Shown here one piece after another: positions 43,898-53,047 of a DNA stretch of 64,000 nt. Each line of letters begins with the position of its first letter. Position 1 is the first letter of the stretch. Position numbers and translations under genes: made by a program. The notes under the pieces are model-generated. The model did no database searches. It was not told where the DNA came from and worked only from the letters and a program-made list of their open reading frames with translations. This DNA comes from GCA-002712045 sp028112705 (GTDB lineage: Bacteria; Pseudomonadota; Alphaproteobacteria; Rhodobacterales; Rhodobacteraceae): contig JAOGYN010000001.1 in the NCBI GenBank assembly GCA_028112705.1, positions 124,001-188,000 of the forward strand, written 5' to 3'.

Positions 43898-43914
43898 TCT
43901 TATCCTCTAGTACG

Positions 43915-43949
43915 CAAAAAAAAGGGTAGCGATAGTTCACCACCCTTTT
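43915..43949 (-). terminator. Attenuator/terminator after binding-protein gene
   Basis: AAAAGGGT and ACCCTTTT form an 8-bp stem, followed on the minus strand by a run of eight T. It lies 10 bases beyond the stop of the binding-protein gene and before the ATPase gene, so it would let more binding protein than transporter be made. Confidence 0.75.
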
Positions 43950-43959
43950 AATGCTGTTA

Positions 43960-44985
43960 CTATTGTGAAGCGACGTAAGAATCATCAACTAGCGTTTCAA
44001 AAGTGATGGAGCTATCTACAAGTCCTTCAGACTTAAACCAAGCCAGTTGTGCTTTAATATTATCCAAATTCATCGCTGCGTTTTTATTGATCCTCATTGC
44101 GCCATTACGAATGCTAGGGGCAGCTTTTTCATAGGGACGGTCCGCATAAACATACTTGTGAATCAGTTTAATCATGTCTTCAGCTGCATCTTCACCAAGC
44201 GTTTTATCAACCAATGCGGCATTAAAATCATCGGCACCCTTAGAAAAAGCCCTCAGAAAAGCTTCCGTCTTTTCGCGTTCATTCGCTGCATTATCTGCTG
44301 ATGTGAAAACAACTGTAACCTGATAATCAGGGATGTAGTCAGAAATCGCGCCTATGATGTGCACCGCACCTCCACCATTCAACGGCTTGGCAATATGCGG
44401 CACAATTGCCCAGGCATCTACCTGTGACGTCTTCATCGCACCAATAATTGCACCAACCTTTTGCAAAGGCTTGTACTTAAATGTATGTCCGTGATGCTTC
44501 GCTACTTGGGACCCAGTATAATGGAAGGAGGAACCTGTTTGAGTTAGTGCCCAAGTGGCACCGTCCAGCTTAGATGGGTCGGTCATACCCGCACTGTAGG
44601 CTTCTTTTGAAACGATTATCTGAGACCCATCAATACCTTTCTCTTCCGAAAGTGCTCCACCAATCACTTTGGTGGCGCCCTTCTGCGCTAAAGAGATCAG
44701 CCCACCTGAAATTGCGGTCACCGCATAATCAACATCTTTTGAAGCCACCGCCACAGCCATTGGCTGAGCTGCCTGAAAAAACTTAAGCTCGACATCAAGA
44801 CCCTCGTCTGCAAAATAGCCACGCTCTAGGGCGACAAAGCTCGCTGCATGGCTGGTAAAACGTAGGGCACCAACATTAATCTTAATATTTTCGGCTATAA
44901 CAGGTGTTGCGAACTGACTGAACAAGCCCACTCCCAGAAATGCGATGAAGTGTTTAAAAAAAATTCGTTTATTTTTATGTGTCAT
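43960..44985 (-). CDS. SsuA/TauA-like ABC substrate-binding protein
   Basis: A 341-residue periplasmic protein with signal peptide (FFKHFIAFLGVGLFSQFATPVIA) and the NMT1/SsuA-type fold: INVGALRFTSHAASFVALERGYFADEGLDVELKFF-like start, MAVAVASKDVDYAVTA and IIGAMKTSQVDAWAIVPH. The family carries sulfonates, nitrate, pyrimidines or aromatic acids; the ligand is unknown. A strong AAAGGAG site precedes the ATG. The first four codons are tandemly duplicated just upstream. Confidence 0.9.
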   Translation of the reverse strand: MTHKNKRIFFKHFIAFLGVGLFSQFATPVIAENIKINVGALRFTSHAASFVALERGYFADEGLDVELKFFQAAQPMAVAVASKDVDYAVTAISGGLISLAQKGATKVIGGALSEEKGIDGSQIIVSKEAYSAGMTDPSKLDGATWALTQTGSSFHYTGSQVAKHHGHTFKYKPLQKVGAIIGAMKTSQVDAWAIVPHIAKPLNGGGAVHIIGAISDYIPDYQVTVVFTSADNAANEREKTEAFLRAFSKGADDFNAALVDKTLGEDAAEDMIKLIHKYVYADRPYEKAAPSIRNGAMRINKNAAMNLDNIKAQLAWFKSEGLVDSSITFETLVDDSYVASQ

Positions 44986-45648
44986 ATTTTTTTCTCCTTT
45001 TATGTGTCATTTTTTTAGATGTTAGCAGGTCCAAACCATAAGACAAGTGCCTTAGTGTTGTTCAACTAGTGCTACCATAGCCCACTGTTTGGTGGTGCTT
45101 AGGATATCTAAATTTTTGGGAAACAAGGGTCTTAGGACGGAGAATTCCCCTTGTTGAACTACGTCTCCTGGATGATGACTATTTAGCGCAAGTAAAATGC
45201 TGTTTTCGCTGACCCACTCTGGCGAACCAAGAAATGTTCCTTGCTAATCATTCTGTAGGTTTTGCTTGTAGATAAACTATTAGGTTTCTTAAACCCCTGT
45301 AAGGAATCCCACATTAAGGCTTTAGGCTACTCGGGGAAGACACAGCCAAACTCCTCTTTGTGGTCTCAGTACTCACGGGAAGCTTGTCAATACCAACTCC
45401 CTTACATTTTAACATTTAGTATTTTTTTAAAAACAAACCAAATGACGTTAGGTTCCTTAAAGTCTATCATTTTCTTACATAATTTTTATTATTATTAATA
45501 GGCTATCTAGCAAGCTCTACGTACGGGTAGGAAGAGTTCTTTGGTTGCTATTTTGAAAGTATTTTTGTAGCTTAAGGTGTGTGGTTGCAAATGGGTTTTA
45601 GAAAATTTTTATTTTAGACATAATAACTATTTCTACGTTTTATAAAAA
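44986..45648. other. Intergenic stretch with possible fourth boundary remnant
   Basis: About 660 bases without a credible gene; a 78-codon frame at 45262 has no family features. At 45580-45600, TGTGGTTGCAAATGGGTT resembles the arm-repeat part of the tRNA-Asn element boundary with one gap and one change. The promoter of the minus-strand binding-protein gene should be at the left. Confidence 0.35.
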
Positions 45649-45671
45649 GATAACTTTTATTTTAAGTTATC
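45649..45671. promoter_or_regulatory. Palindrome before the cupin-TRAP operon
   Basis: GATAACTT and AAGTTATC form a perfect 8-bp inverted repeat with a 7-base spacer, 45 bases before the first ATG of the operon. Position and symmetry suit an operator for a dimeric regulator. Confidence 0.45.
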
Positions 45672-45716
45672 CTATGTGATCCTAATAATATCGAAATTTT
45701 AGTTAGGGGAAGTAGT

Positions 45717-46250
45717 ATGTATTCAGATTTAAGACGTGTTGTTACGGGACATAATAAGCATGGAAAGTCATGCATAATATTTGATGATCCTCCTCCTGAA
45801 AGTTATCGATTTGGTGACGGCGGTTTGTTTGAAATTTGGGAATCAGGCGGTAAAGAAATATCTCCAACTGATAGATTAGATAGAGGCAAAGGTAATGTTA
45901 CTTTGGGACCAAGCCATGATAGTGCTAAGTTTAGATATTTTTCAATCGCACCTACCCCTGAAGGAGCATCTACTGAGGAACTTGAGGATCTATTTTCTAA
46001 TGTTTTTAGTGATATTGCTGCGAGTGAAGATAGGGTGGATACAACGAAACATCCTGGGATGCATAAAACGAAAACAATTGACTACATCATTTTACTTAAA
46101 GGGACAGCAAAACTAATTTTGGAAACAGAAGAAACACACTTAAAGCCTTTTGATGTAGTCGTTCAGCGTGGAACAAATCATGCCTGGGTTTGCACAGGTG
46201 TTGAGCCAGCTTTATTTATTGCTGTCTTAATAGATGCTGAGATTAAATAA
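45717..46250 (+). CDS. Cupin-domain protein
   Basis: A 177-residue cytosolic protein with one C-terminal cupin barrel: HPGMHKTKTIDYIILLKGTAKLIL holds the first cupin motif in an altered form, and FDVVVQRGTNHAWVCTG the second. Candidate metal ligands are the two histidines of HPGMH and the one in TNHAW. The type is often found with TRAP transporters and hydrolases in catabolic clusters, as here. It may be an isomerase, dioxygenase or sensor; the reaction is not known. First gene of the operon with an AGGGGAAG site. Confidence 0.75.
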   Translation: MYSDLRRVVTGHNKHGKSCIIFDDPPPESYRFGDGGLFEIWESGGKEISPTDRLDRGKGNVTLGPSHDSAKFRYFSIAPTPEGASTEELEDLFSNVFSDIAASEDRVDTTKHPGMHKTKTIDYIILLKGTAKLILETEETHLKPFDVVVQRGTNHAWVCTGVEPALFIAVLIDAEIK

Positions 46251-46354
46251 AAACGTGTTTACAAGCCATAACTAACAGTAAACAGTGATCACAGTTAATA
46301 AATTTTAACTTAATTACTAAGCGAATTGAAAGCAGTATTTAACTAGGGGGTAAA

Positions 46355-47428
46355 ATGAGAAAACTAATATTAGCAGGAATTTTAGCAACTTCGGTAATAG
46401 GGGGTAATTTAGTTTCTCCACCCTCTGCGTCTGCTGAAAATATAAATGTAACAATGGTGGCTGGCCATCCAGCTGTTTTTAGATGGGTAAAACACGCAAG
46501 TAAAACATTTATTCCAACAGTTAATGCCGCTCTAGAAGGAACTGGCGTTACTATGACTTGGAGTGAACAATGGGGTGGGTCATTAGCAAAAGTTGGTGAC
46601 GAATTAGAAGCTGTTGAAGAGGGCCTTGCAGAGGTCGGTCTTGTATCATCTTTATTTGATCCGGGAAAACTTTCAGTGCAAAATGTGACTTACTTTACAC
46701 CATTTGTGTCTAGTAATGCTACTTTGGTCGCTGATTGGATGGATCAATTACAAGAGACAAATTCTGATATGAAAGCGTCATGGCACGAAAATGGATTAGA
46801 GTATTTAGGGGGTGCTATCGGAATAGATGATTATTTATTAATGACTAAATTCCCAATTAATTCTATTAGCGATCTAGATGGTAAAAAAATTGGTGCACCT
46901 GGCCCAGCTGTTAATTGGTTGAAAGGCACTGGTGCAGTTGGCGTATCAGGAAATTTAACAACTTATTATAATGAAATTAAAACGGGTGTTTATGACGGAG
47001 TGATTGTGTTTGCGTCTGCGGCTCTTCCTGGAAAATTGCATGAAGTTGCACCGTATATCACCAAAGTAGGGTTCGGAGCGCAATATGCCGGGGGAATAGC
47101 AGCGAATAAAGATTGGTATGATAGTTTATCAGTTGAAGTTCAAAATGCTTTAAAAGAAGGGGCTAAAGCAGATCGAATAGCCTACCATAAAGATTTGGAT
47201 GCTTCAGTTAGTAAATTTTTGGGAATAATGCAGTCTCAAGGAGCGACAGTTACAGAAGTTGATCAAGCTTTTAGAGAAGAATGGGCTTCTGGGATGGATA
47301 ATGTTGCAAAAATTTGGGCAGCAAAATTGGACTCAGAAGGAAAAGCAGGTTCAGCTGTTTTGAGGACCTATATGGATACCATGAGAGCATCTGGGGCTAC
47401 TCCAGTGCGGGACTGGGACAAAGAGTAA
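46355..47428 (+). CDS. TRAP transporter substrate-binding protein (DctP type)
   Basis: A 357-residue periplasmic receptor with a signal peptide (KLILAGILATSVIGGNLVSPPSASA). The DctP fold is visible in EEGLAEVGLVSSLFDPGKL, SISDLDGKKIGAPGPAVNWLKGTGAV-type segment and YNEIKTGVYDGVI. TRAP receptors capture organic acids and related solutes. It precedes the two membrane subunits and is separated from them by a perfect hairpin. AGGGGGT before the ATG is a strong start site. Confidence 0.92.
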   Translation: MRKLILAGILATSVIGGNLVSPPSASAENINVTMVAGHPAVFRWVKHASKTFIPTVNAALEGTGVTMTWSEQWGGSLAKVGDELEAVEEGLAEVGLVSSLFDPGKLSVQNVTYFTPFVSSNATLVADWMDQLQETNSDMKASWHENGLEYLGGAIGIDDYLLMTKFPINSISDLDGKKIGAPGPAVNWLKGTGAVGVSGNLTTYYNEIKTGVYDGVIVFASAALPGKLHEVAPYITKVGFGAQYAGGIAANKDWYDSLSVEVQNALKEGAKADRIAYHKDLDASVSKFLGIMQSQGATVTEVDQAFREEWASGMDNVAKIWAAKLDSEGKAGSAVLRTYMDTMRASGATPVRDWDKE

Positions 47429-47430
47429 GC

Positions 47431-47463
47431 TTTTATGAGGGAGCATAGAGCTCCCTCATAAAA
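47431..47463 (+). terminator. Perfect hairpin after the TRAP receptor gene
   Basis: A 14-bp perfect stem, TTTTATGAGGGAGC and GCTCCCTCATAAAA, with a 5-base loop, begins three bases past the dctP stop. No T run follows, so it probably stabilises the receptor mRNA or only partly terminates. Confidence 0.75.
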
Positions 47464-47485
47464 CAACTTATCTGACATAAATTAT

Positions 47486-48052
47486 ATGCAAAATCGGCAA
47501 AAGAACATTCTACCATCATGGTTTTTATTCGTCAGAACAGTAGTGGACTCTATCACAAGTATATTAAACATAATTGGAACGCTTCTTATTGTAAGCGTAA
47601 TGGTATTGGTAAATTCAGATGTTGTTGGTCGAGGTGTTTTTAATTCACCCATTTCAGGTGTTCCTGAAATTGTGTCCATGTCCATTGTCGCTATTGTGTT
47701 TTTGCAGGTAGCACAGGCTTTTCGAAAGGGACGCTTAACTAGAAGTGAGGCATTTCTAAATTTTGTTGGAAAATATAATTTTAAATTTCGCTCACTTATT
47801 GATTTAATATTTTCATTAGCTGCTATCGGCTTAATCTGGAAATTACTTGAAGCAAGTGGTCCACTCTTCGTCAAAGCCTGGACCCGAAATACATTTGAGG
47901 GAACTGTAGGTGATTTTATAGCACCAATATGGCCAGTTAAATTAATTATATTAGTTGGTTGTACGGCACTTTTGGCCCAACTTATACTTTATGCTATTAA
48001 GGCGATACTTGAATTGCTTTCAAAACAGGAATTTAGTGATGACACCGTTTGA
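47486..48052 (+). CDS. TRAP transporter small permease (DctQ type)
   Basis: A 188-residue inner-membrane protein with four helices (for example IIGTLLIVSVMVLVNSDVVGRGVF, SMSIVAIVFLQVAQAF, LIFSLAAIGLIWKLLEA and LIILVGCTALLAQLILY). NSDVVGRGVFNSPISGVPEIV is the DctQ family motif. It forms the transporter with the DctM subunit, whose start overlaps its end by 14 bases. Confidence 0.92.
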   Translation: MQNRQKNILPSWFLFVRTVVDSITSILNIIGTLLIVSVMVLVNSDVVGRGVFNSPISGVPEIVSMSIVAIVFLQVAQAFRKGRLTRSEAFLNFVGKYNFKFRSLIDLIFSLAAIGLIWKLLEASGPLFVKAWTRNTFEGTVGDFIAPIWPVKLIILVGCTALLAQLILYAIKAILELLSKQEFSDDTV

Positions 48053-49352
48053 AATCGGATTAACTTCCTTCGGTGGAATGGTATTAATGGTTTACTTAGG
48101 GTTTTGGGTTCCTTTTGCTTTAATGTGTTCTTCATTTGTGGGTGTTTGGGCTATTAAGGGCTCACCAATACTTGCCGGTAAATTATTAGCGCTGGCAGCA
48201 TCCGAAACAATATCAAGTTATTTTTTTGGTGTTGTACCGCTATTTGTCTTAATGGGTTATCTTGTGTCAGTTACCGGCATGGGTTCTGATGCCTTTGATG
48301 TAGCTAATCATTTATTTCGCAGAATGAAGGGTGGGCTAGGCATTGGTACTGTTGGTGCAAATGCAATTTTTGCAGCAATTACTGGAATATCAATTGCATC
48401 TGCTGCTGTATTTACCAGAATTGCCGTGCCAGAGATGATAAAACATGGTTATACAAAACGATTTTCTGTTGGGGTTGTTGCAGGCTCATCAGTATTGGGA
48501 ATGCTAATCCCACCAAGTTTATTATTAATTTTATATTGTCTTTTAACAGAGCAGTCTGTTGGTGATTTGTTTATTGCAGGAATTATACCTGGACTATTGC
48601 TTGCAATCGTTTTTGCCACTGGAATATTTTTAATGGCAATTTTTTGGCCTAATTTTATTGGTAAAGATATTGACAGTGAAAGCGTTAAATTGGCAACAAT
48701 TGCACCAAGTGAATTATTAGCAAAAGGGATGCCGATATTTATTTTAATTTCAATGGTAATAGGTGGAATTTATGGAGGTTTTTTCACTCCCATTGAAGCT
48801 GGAGCTGTTGGATGTGCTGGTGCGATATTAATTGGAGTTTTAAGAAAAAAATTAACTATTAAAGATTTTTGGCAAGTTTTAGGTGATACGGGCCTAATTA
48901 CTGCAGCTGTTAGTTTTTTAATTATATCGGCTCAGATGTACTCTCGGATGCTTGCTTTATCAGGTGTACCAGCTGAATTTGGAAACTTTGTAGTAAATTT
49001 TGACATTGGATACTGGGGGGTAATACTAACATATGTGGCCCTAGTCATTTTAATGGGCACGATTTTGGATAGCTCTTCCATTATGTTAATTTTAGTCCCA
49101 TTGATGTTACCTGTTTTGGTTTCTATGAATGTTGATCTAGTTTGGTTTGGCATAGTAACAATTATTGCTGTAGAAATTGGATTATTGACACCACCTCTGG
49201 GCATTTCGGTTTTTGTTATAAAATCAGCATTAGATGATCCCTCAATTACACTTGGTGATATTTTTATCGGTGCAGCGCCTTTTGCCCTTATGATGCTTTT
49301 GGTCCTCGCTCTTGTTTTAGTATTTCCGTTTTTAGCAACTATACTAATATAA
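48039..49352 (+). CDS. TRAP transporter large permease (DctM type)
   Basis: A 437-residue inner-membrane protein with about twelve helices that carries the substrate through with sodium. Family motifs include FVLMGYLVSVTGMGSDAFD, GSSVLGMLIPPSLLLILY, GGIYGGFFTPIEAGAVG and GLLTPPLGISVFVIKS. The ATG at 48039 is chosen because the family begins MTPFEIGL; the longer frame from 47955 would overlap DctQ too far. Confidence 0.93.
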   Translation: MTPFEIGLTSFGGMVLMVYLGFWVPFALMCSSFVGVWAIKGSPILAGKLLALAASETISSYFFGVVPLFVLMGYLVSVTGMGSDAFDVANHLFRRMKGGLGIGTVGANAIFAAITGISIASAAVFTRIAVPEMIKHGYTKRFSVGVVAGSSVLGMLIPPSLLLILYCLLTEQSVGDLFIAGIIPGLLLAIVFATGIFLMAIFWPNFIGKDIDSESVKLATIAPSELLAKGMPIFILISMVIGGIYGGFFTPIEAGAVGCAGAILIGVLRKKLTIKDFWQVLGDTGLITAAVSFLIISAQMYSRMLALSGVPAEFGNFVVNFDIGYWGVILTYVALVILMGTILDSSSIMLILVPLMLPVLVSMNVDLVWFGIVTIIAVEIGLLTPPLGISVFVIKSALDDPSITLGDIFIGAAPFALMMLLVLALVLVFPFLATILI

Positions 49353-49367
49353 TAGAAAGTAATTACC

Positions 49368-50144
49368 ATGACCCGGCGATACGTTGATTTATCAGTACCT
49401 TTAGAAGCTGGAATAGTATCTGATCCAGATATCATGCTTCCGGAAATTGAATATTTAACTCATGAGGATACGGCTGAGCAAATTTGTTCGATTTTCCCAG
49501 GGTTGTCCAAGGATCAATTGCCTAATGGTGAGGGTTGGGCTGTGGAAAAACTACAAATTGCAACCCACAATGGTACGCACCTTGATGCACCTTATCATTA
49601 TCATTCAACTATGAATAATGGTGAGAGAGCAATAACGATAGATGAAGTGCCTTTGGAATGGTGCTTTAATCCGGGTGTAAAACTAGACTTCAGAAAGTTT
49701 GAGGACGGTTATATTGTTACTGCTAGTGATGTTGAAAAAGAACTGGAGCGTATTGGTCATAAATTAAAGCCGCTAGATATTGTGGTGGTTAATACTAAGG
49801 CTGGCAAACATTATGGAAAACCAGACTTTCTCTTAAAGGGTTGTGGCATGGGCCGAGAGGCCACATTGTATTTAACTGAACGAGGCGTCCGTGTAACTGG
49901 TACTGATGCCTGGAGTTGGGACGCGCCATTCCCATTAACAGCCCAGAAATTTTTGGAAGAAAAAGATCCTTCAATTATTTGGGAAGGGCATAGAGCTGGC
50001 ATGGAAATTGGTTATTGTCATCTTGAAAAATTAACTAATCTTGAAGATTTACCAGCAAATGGTTTTGAGATTTCGTGTTTTCCTTTTAAAATAAAAAATG
50101 CTTCTGCTGGGTTTACTCGTGCAGTGGCAATCTTTGAGGAGTAA
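49368..50144 (+). CDS. Cyclase-family hydrolase (kynurenine formamidase-like)
   Basis: A 258-residue metal-dependent hydrolase. The signature HNGTHLDAPYH (H67, H71, D73, H77) supplies the metal site, and ERGVRVTGTDAWSWD and EGHRAGMEIGYCHLEKL are typical of this branch. Members hydrolyse formamides, cyclic imides, isatin or lactones. It lies between the TRAP genes and an FAH-family hydrolase, so it likely opens or deacylates the imported compound. Fifteen bases separate it from dctM. Confidence 0.88.
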   Translation: MTRRYVDLSVPLEAGIVSDPDIMLPEIEYLTHEDTAEQICSIFPGLSKDQLPNGEGWAVEKLQIATHNGTHLDAPYHYHSTMNNGERAITIDEVPLEWCFNPGVKLDFRKFEDGYIVTASDVEKELERIGHKLKPLDIVVVNTKAGKHYGKPDFLLKGCGMGREATLYLTERGVRVTGTDAWSWDAPFPLTAQKFLEEKDPSIIWEGHRAGMEIGYCHLEKLTNLEDLPANGFEISCFPFKIKNASAGFTRAVAIFEE

Positions 50145-50147
50145 GAA

Positions 50148-51086
50148 ATGCGCTTAGCAACAATAAAAATAGACGCTGCAGAGCGGTTGGTAGCATGTGT
50201 CGATGATGAAAAGCTGATTGACTTAAGGCTTGCTGCCCAAGATGTGGGCAGATCTCCTGATTTTTTTATAGATATGCACTCCATGATAAAAGGAGGAGAT
50301 GATGCTCTTTCTTTAGCATATGAATTAATTTCTAACCCAATAAATAATCACTTGATAAATGTAAAAGAGGTTTTATTCCGTACTCCACTTATCCCGACGC
50401 AATATCGAGATTGTTTGGTTTTTGAAGAGCATTTGAAGAATGGGTTTGCAGAAGCGGAAAAGATCACTGGTCGTCGTCATGAAATCCCAGATGTTTGGTA
50501 TCAGCAGCCCATATATTATAAGGGAAATAGGTTGTCATTTATTGGAAACAATCAGGACGTTTTGTGGCCCAACTACGCTGAATATTTAGATATTGAACTA
50601 GAGCTGGCAATAATTATTTCCAAAGATGGAAAAAATATATCAAAAGCAGAAGCACCAAATTATATTTTTGGATATTCTATTTTGAATGATGTGTCAGCGA
50701 GAGATGCTCAAATGATCGAAATGGCGGGTCAGCTTGGCCCTGCGAAAGGAAAGGATTTTGATACTGGTAATATTTTAGGTCCATATATTTTAACTGCAGA
50801 TGAGGTCTCTCATCCAGCTTCTCTTAATATGGAAGCAAGGGTAAATGGACGGCGTTGGGGTGGTGGTAATAGCTCAGAGATGCATCATAATTTTGCTGAT
50901 ATAATCGCCTTTATTTCTAAATCAGAAACGCTTTACAGTGGCGAAGTTATCGGATCTGGGACTGTTGGCACTGGCTGTGGTTTGGAAATTGGCAAACGAT
51001 TAAAGCCAAATGATCAGTTTGAATTAGAAATTGAAAATATTGGTATTTTAAAAAATCAAATTATTAAGGAAATTATAAATGACTGA
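50148..51086 (+). CDS. Fumarylacetoacetate hydrolase family protein
   Basis: A 312-residue cytosolic enzyme. The catalytic domain shows EHLKNGFA (near residue 91), LDIELELAIII with the metal-binding acidic residues, FGYSILNDVSARDAQ and GPAKGKDFDTGNILGPYI. The family cleaves C-C bonds in acylpyruvates and similar diketo acids, or acts as decarboxylase or hydratase. The N-terminal 80 residues form the smaller domain. It overlaps OsmC by eight bases and follows the cyclase by three, inside the catabolic operon. Confidence 0.92.
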   Translation: MRLATIKIDAAERLVACVDDEKLIDLRLAAQDVGRSPDFFIDMHSMIKGGDDALSLAYELISNPINNHLINVKEVLFRTPLIPTQYRDCLVFEEHLKNGFAEAEKITGRRHEIPDVWYQQPIYYKGNRLSFIGNNQDVLWPNYAEYLDIELELAIIISKDGKNISKAEAPNYIFGYSILNDVSARDAQMIEMAGQLGPAKGKDFDTGNILGPYILTADEVSHPASLNMEARVNGRRWGGGNSSEMHHNFADIIAFISKSETLYSGEVIGSGTVGTGCGLEIGKRLKPNDQFELEIENIGILKNQIIKEIIND

Positions 51087-51585
51087 TCAACAAGAGTTTA
51101 AAAACATGCCTAGCAAAGCTGTTGTTGAGTTTACATGTAGTGGCAAAGCTGTTGGAAAAATGCGCAATGAGTTAGAAGTAAATATGACTAAGCCCACTCA
51201 AGAGAGTTTTGTTCTAGCTACAGATGAGGGTTCGTTTCACGGAGGAGATGCTACCGCTCCACCACCATTAGCCTTGTTTGTTGCTAGTTTGACTGGCTGC
51301 ATAATGACACAAATTAGAGCTTTCTCAAAGAGAATGGGAGTGCAATTAAATGACTTGCATGTAAATACAATAGTTCAATGGAATTGGACAGCAATGGGAA
51401 GAATTTATGAAACAGCACCAAAGTCTTTTGAAATTGATGTCATGATTGATAGCAATAATTCAATTGATGAAGTGAAGAAATTGGTAGCCGCTGCAAAAAA
51501 AGGTTGTTTTATTGAACAAACTTTGGGCCAAAAGAATTCAATCAATCATCGTATTAAAACAAAAAGTGGTTGGGAAAACGTTTGA
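51079..51585 (+). CDS. OsmC-family protein
   Basis: A 168-residue cytosolic protein of the OsmC/Ohr fold with the two conserved cysteines, C74 (SLTGC) and C143 (KKGCFIEQTLG), used in thiol peroxidase chemistry. ATAPPPLALFVASLTGC is the typical helix start. In catabolic operons such as this one OsmC proteins probably act on a pathway thiol or thioester, but this is inference. Last gene of the operon. Confidence 0.88.
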   Translation: MTDQQEFKNMPSKAVVEFTCSGKAVGKMRNELEVNMTKPTQESFVLATDEGSFHGGDATAPPPLALFVASLTGCIMTQIRAFSKRMGVQLNDLHVNTIVQWNWTAMGRIYETAPKSFEIDVMIDSNNSIDEVKKLVAAAKKGCFIEQTLGQKNSINHRIKTKSGWENV

Positions 51586-51917
51586 TGTCTGATTTAGAAT
51601 ACTTAAAATGAATTAAACTATTAATTCAATGCAGGTTCTTCCATTAATATTCCTTCCACGTAACTCCTAAACCAAGTGATATTCTAATTGTGTACATTTT
51701 CAGTTGTAGCTGGAAAGTTTGTCATTGGCTTTAAAGGAAAGCAAATAGTAATCCATTTAAAAGTTTTAGATATGGGTGCTCAAGATAAATGGTTACAAAT
51801 GGTGGTGGAGGGCTATGGTGCTATGACTGAACATTTTCTATCACTGCTAATGGCCTGAAAAACCTAGATTGTTATTGTTTTCTGAAAAGCTCAAGGATAT
51901 CGTAATAAAGTGTTTTT
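51586..51917. other. Gap between the operon and the EamA gene
   Basis: About 330 bases containing one gene fragment (51688-51858, listed separately). No terminator is clear. Confidence 0.4.
51688..51858 (+). pseudogene. 56-codon gene fragment, possibly SRPBCC-like
   Basis: A frame opened by TTG with no ribosome-binding site reads SVVAGKFVIGFKGKQIVIHL and ends MVVEGYGAMTEHFLSLLMA. The strand-then-long-helix pattern recalls the end of SRPBCC/AHSA1 domains, but no more can be said. Probably a remnant. Confidence 0.25.
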
Positions 51918-52799
51918 TTAATGGCGGCTCTGATCGATCAGGAATGCAGTCAAGCAACTGACCACAATGGCCCCACCGAGCAACATGGCGTCCGTTGGAG
52001 CCTCTCCAATACCCCACCATATCCACAATGGACCCAGTACTGTCTCTAACAACATAATCAAGCTAACGGTTGAAGATGGAACATAACGCGCCGCATAAGA
52101 CAACATCGCAAACGAGACTGGTAGAATAACTATCCCGGTAAATGCGATTGCCAGCATATTTCTGGTAGGGGGCAAGTAGAGCTTATCTACGCAAAGTGCC
52201 CCTAAACCGGCAGCCAAAAGCGCACCAATCCCAATTGCGAGTGCGAACGGTAAATTCTTATCTTTGCGGATGATTGTGAAATTGAGTGCTAGTGAAAAAG
52301 CAACCCCAAGTCCTAACCCCGCACCCAGCAAAGTTGAGGCGTCAAGTTCAATTAATGTTGGTTCGTGCCCCAGTACAGAGATGTAAAGTCCAACCAAGAC
52401 CAGGACTGCCGTTAAGATGAATTTTTTTGATAGTACCTCACCAAGAAAAATTCGTGATAGAATGGAGGCAAAGATGGGTGCTGTTGCGACGCTGATTAAG
52501 ACCACCGTGACGGGTGCTGTGGCTATTGCAAGACTAAAGAAAGTTGCATTGGCTACCTGACATATAACAACAATGCCAAAGCTTACGGTTAAAATAGTGG
52601 GCATTTTGCGCTCAATGCGCAGATTGAACCACATCCAAATTAAAATATAAGCAATACCGCTTAACCCTCCGCGCCAGACCAGCATTGTAAACCCATCCAA
52701 TTGAGAAATTCGCATAAAAAGTGTGTCAGGAGTAAGTAAAAGCGCCCCAAAGACAGCAAGGCTCAGACCAATAGCGTTTGGGTTTTGGTATATCTTCAT
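51918..52799 (-). CDS. EamA/DMT-family transporter 1
   Basis: A 293-residue inner-membrane protein with about ten helices, built from two EamA repeats (for example AVLVLVGLYISVLG at the end of the first, LETVLGPLWIWWGIGEAPTDAMLLGGAIVV in the second). EamA proteins usually export amino acids, drugs or metabolites. It lies alone before another EamA gene on the same strand. Visibly richer in G+C than the catabolic operon before it. Substrate unknown. Confidence 0.88.
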   Translation of the reverse strand: MKIYQNPNAIGLSLAVFGALLLTPDTLFMRISQLDGFTMLVWRGGLSGIAYILIWMWFNLRIERKMPTILTVSFGIVVICQVANATFFSLAIATAPVTVVLISVATAPIFASILSRIFLGEVLSKKFILTAVLVLVGLYISVLGHEPTLIELDASTLLGAGLGLGVAFSLALNFTIIRKDKNLPFALAIGIGALLAAGLGALCVDKLYLPPTRNMLAIAFTGIVILPVSFAMLSYAARYVPSSTVSLIMLLETVLGPLWIWWGIGEAPTDAMLLGGAIVVSCLTAFLIDQSRH

Positions 52800-53047
52800 T
52801 TCTGGACGCTTACATTAGGCAAGCAGATGAGGAAAGTGGAAAAAACGGCTTTAACTACTGTTATCTTTGTTGTCTTTTAAATTTGTCTTGTCAGACTTGC
52901 TGATATCATCTTTCAAACACCCCATAGAGGTTTGGGCGAAATGGTGTGAAGTTCTCAGGTGATATTGTTTATCTCCTATTTGATAAACTTTAGATATCTG
53001 ATAGTACTGATATTTTAATTTTAAACTAATTGATTAAAGAATAAGCC

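Noticed and set aside
45262..45498. A 78-codon frame before the cupin operon
   Set aside because: No initiation site, no recognisable domain, and it lies in an AT-rich gap with decayed repeats.
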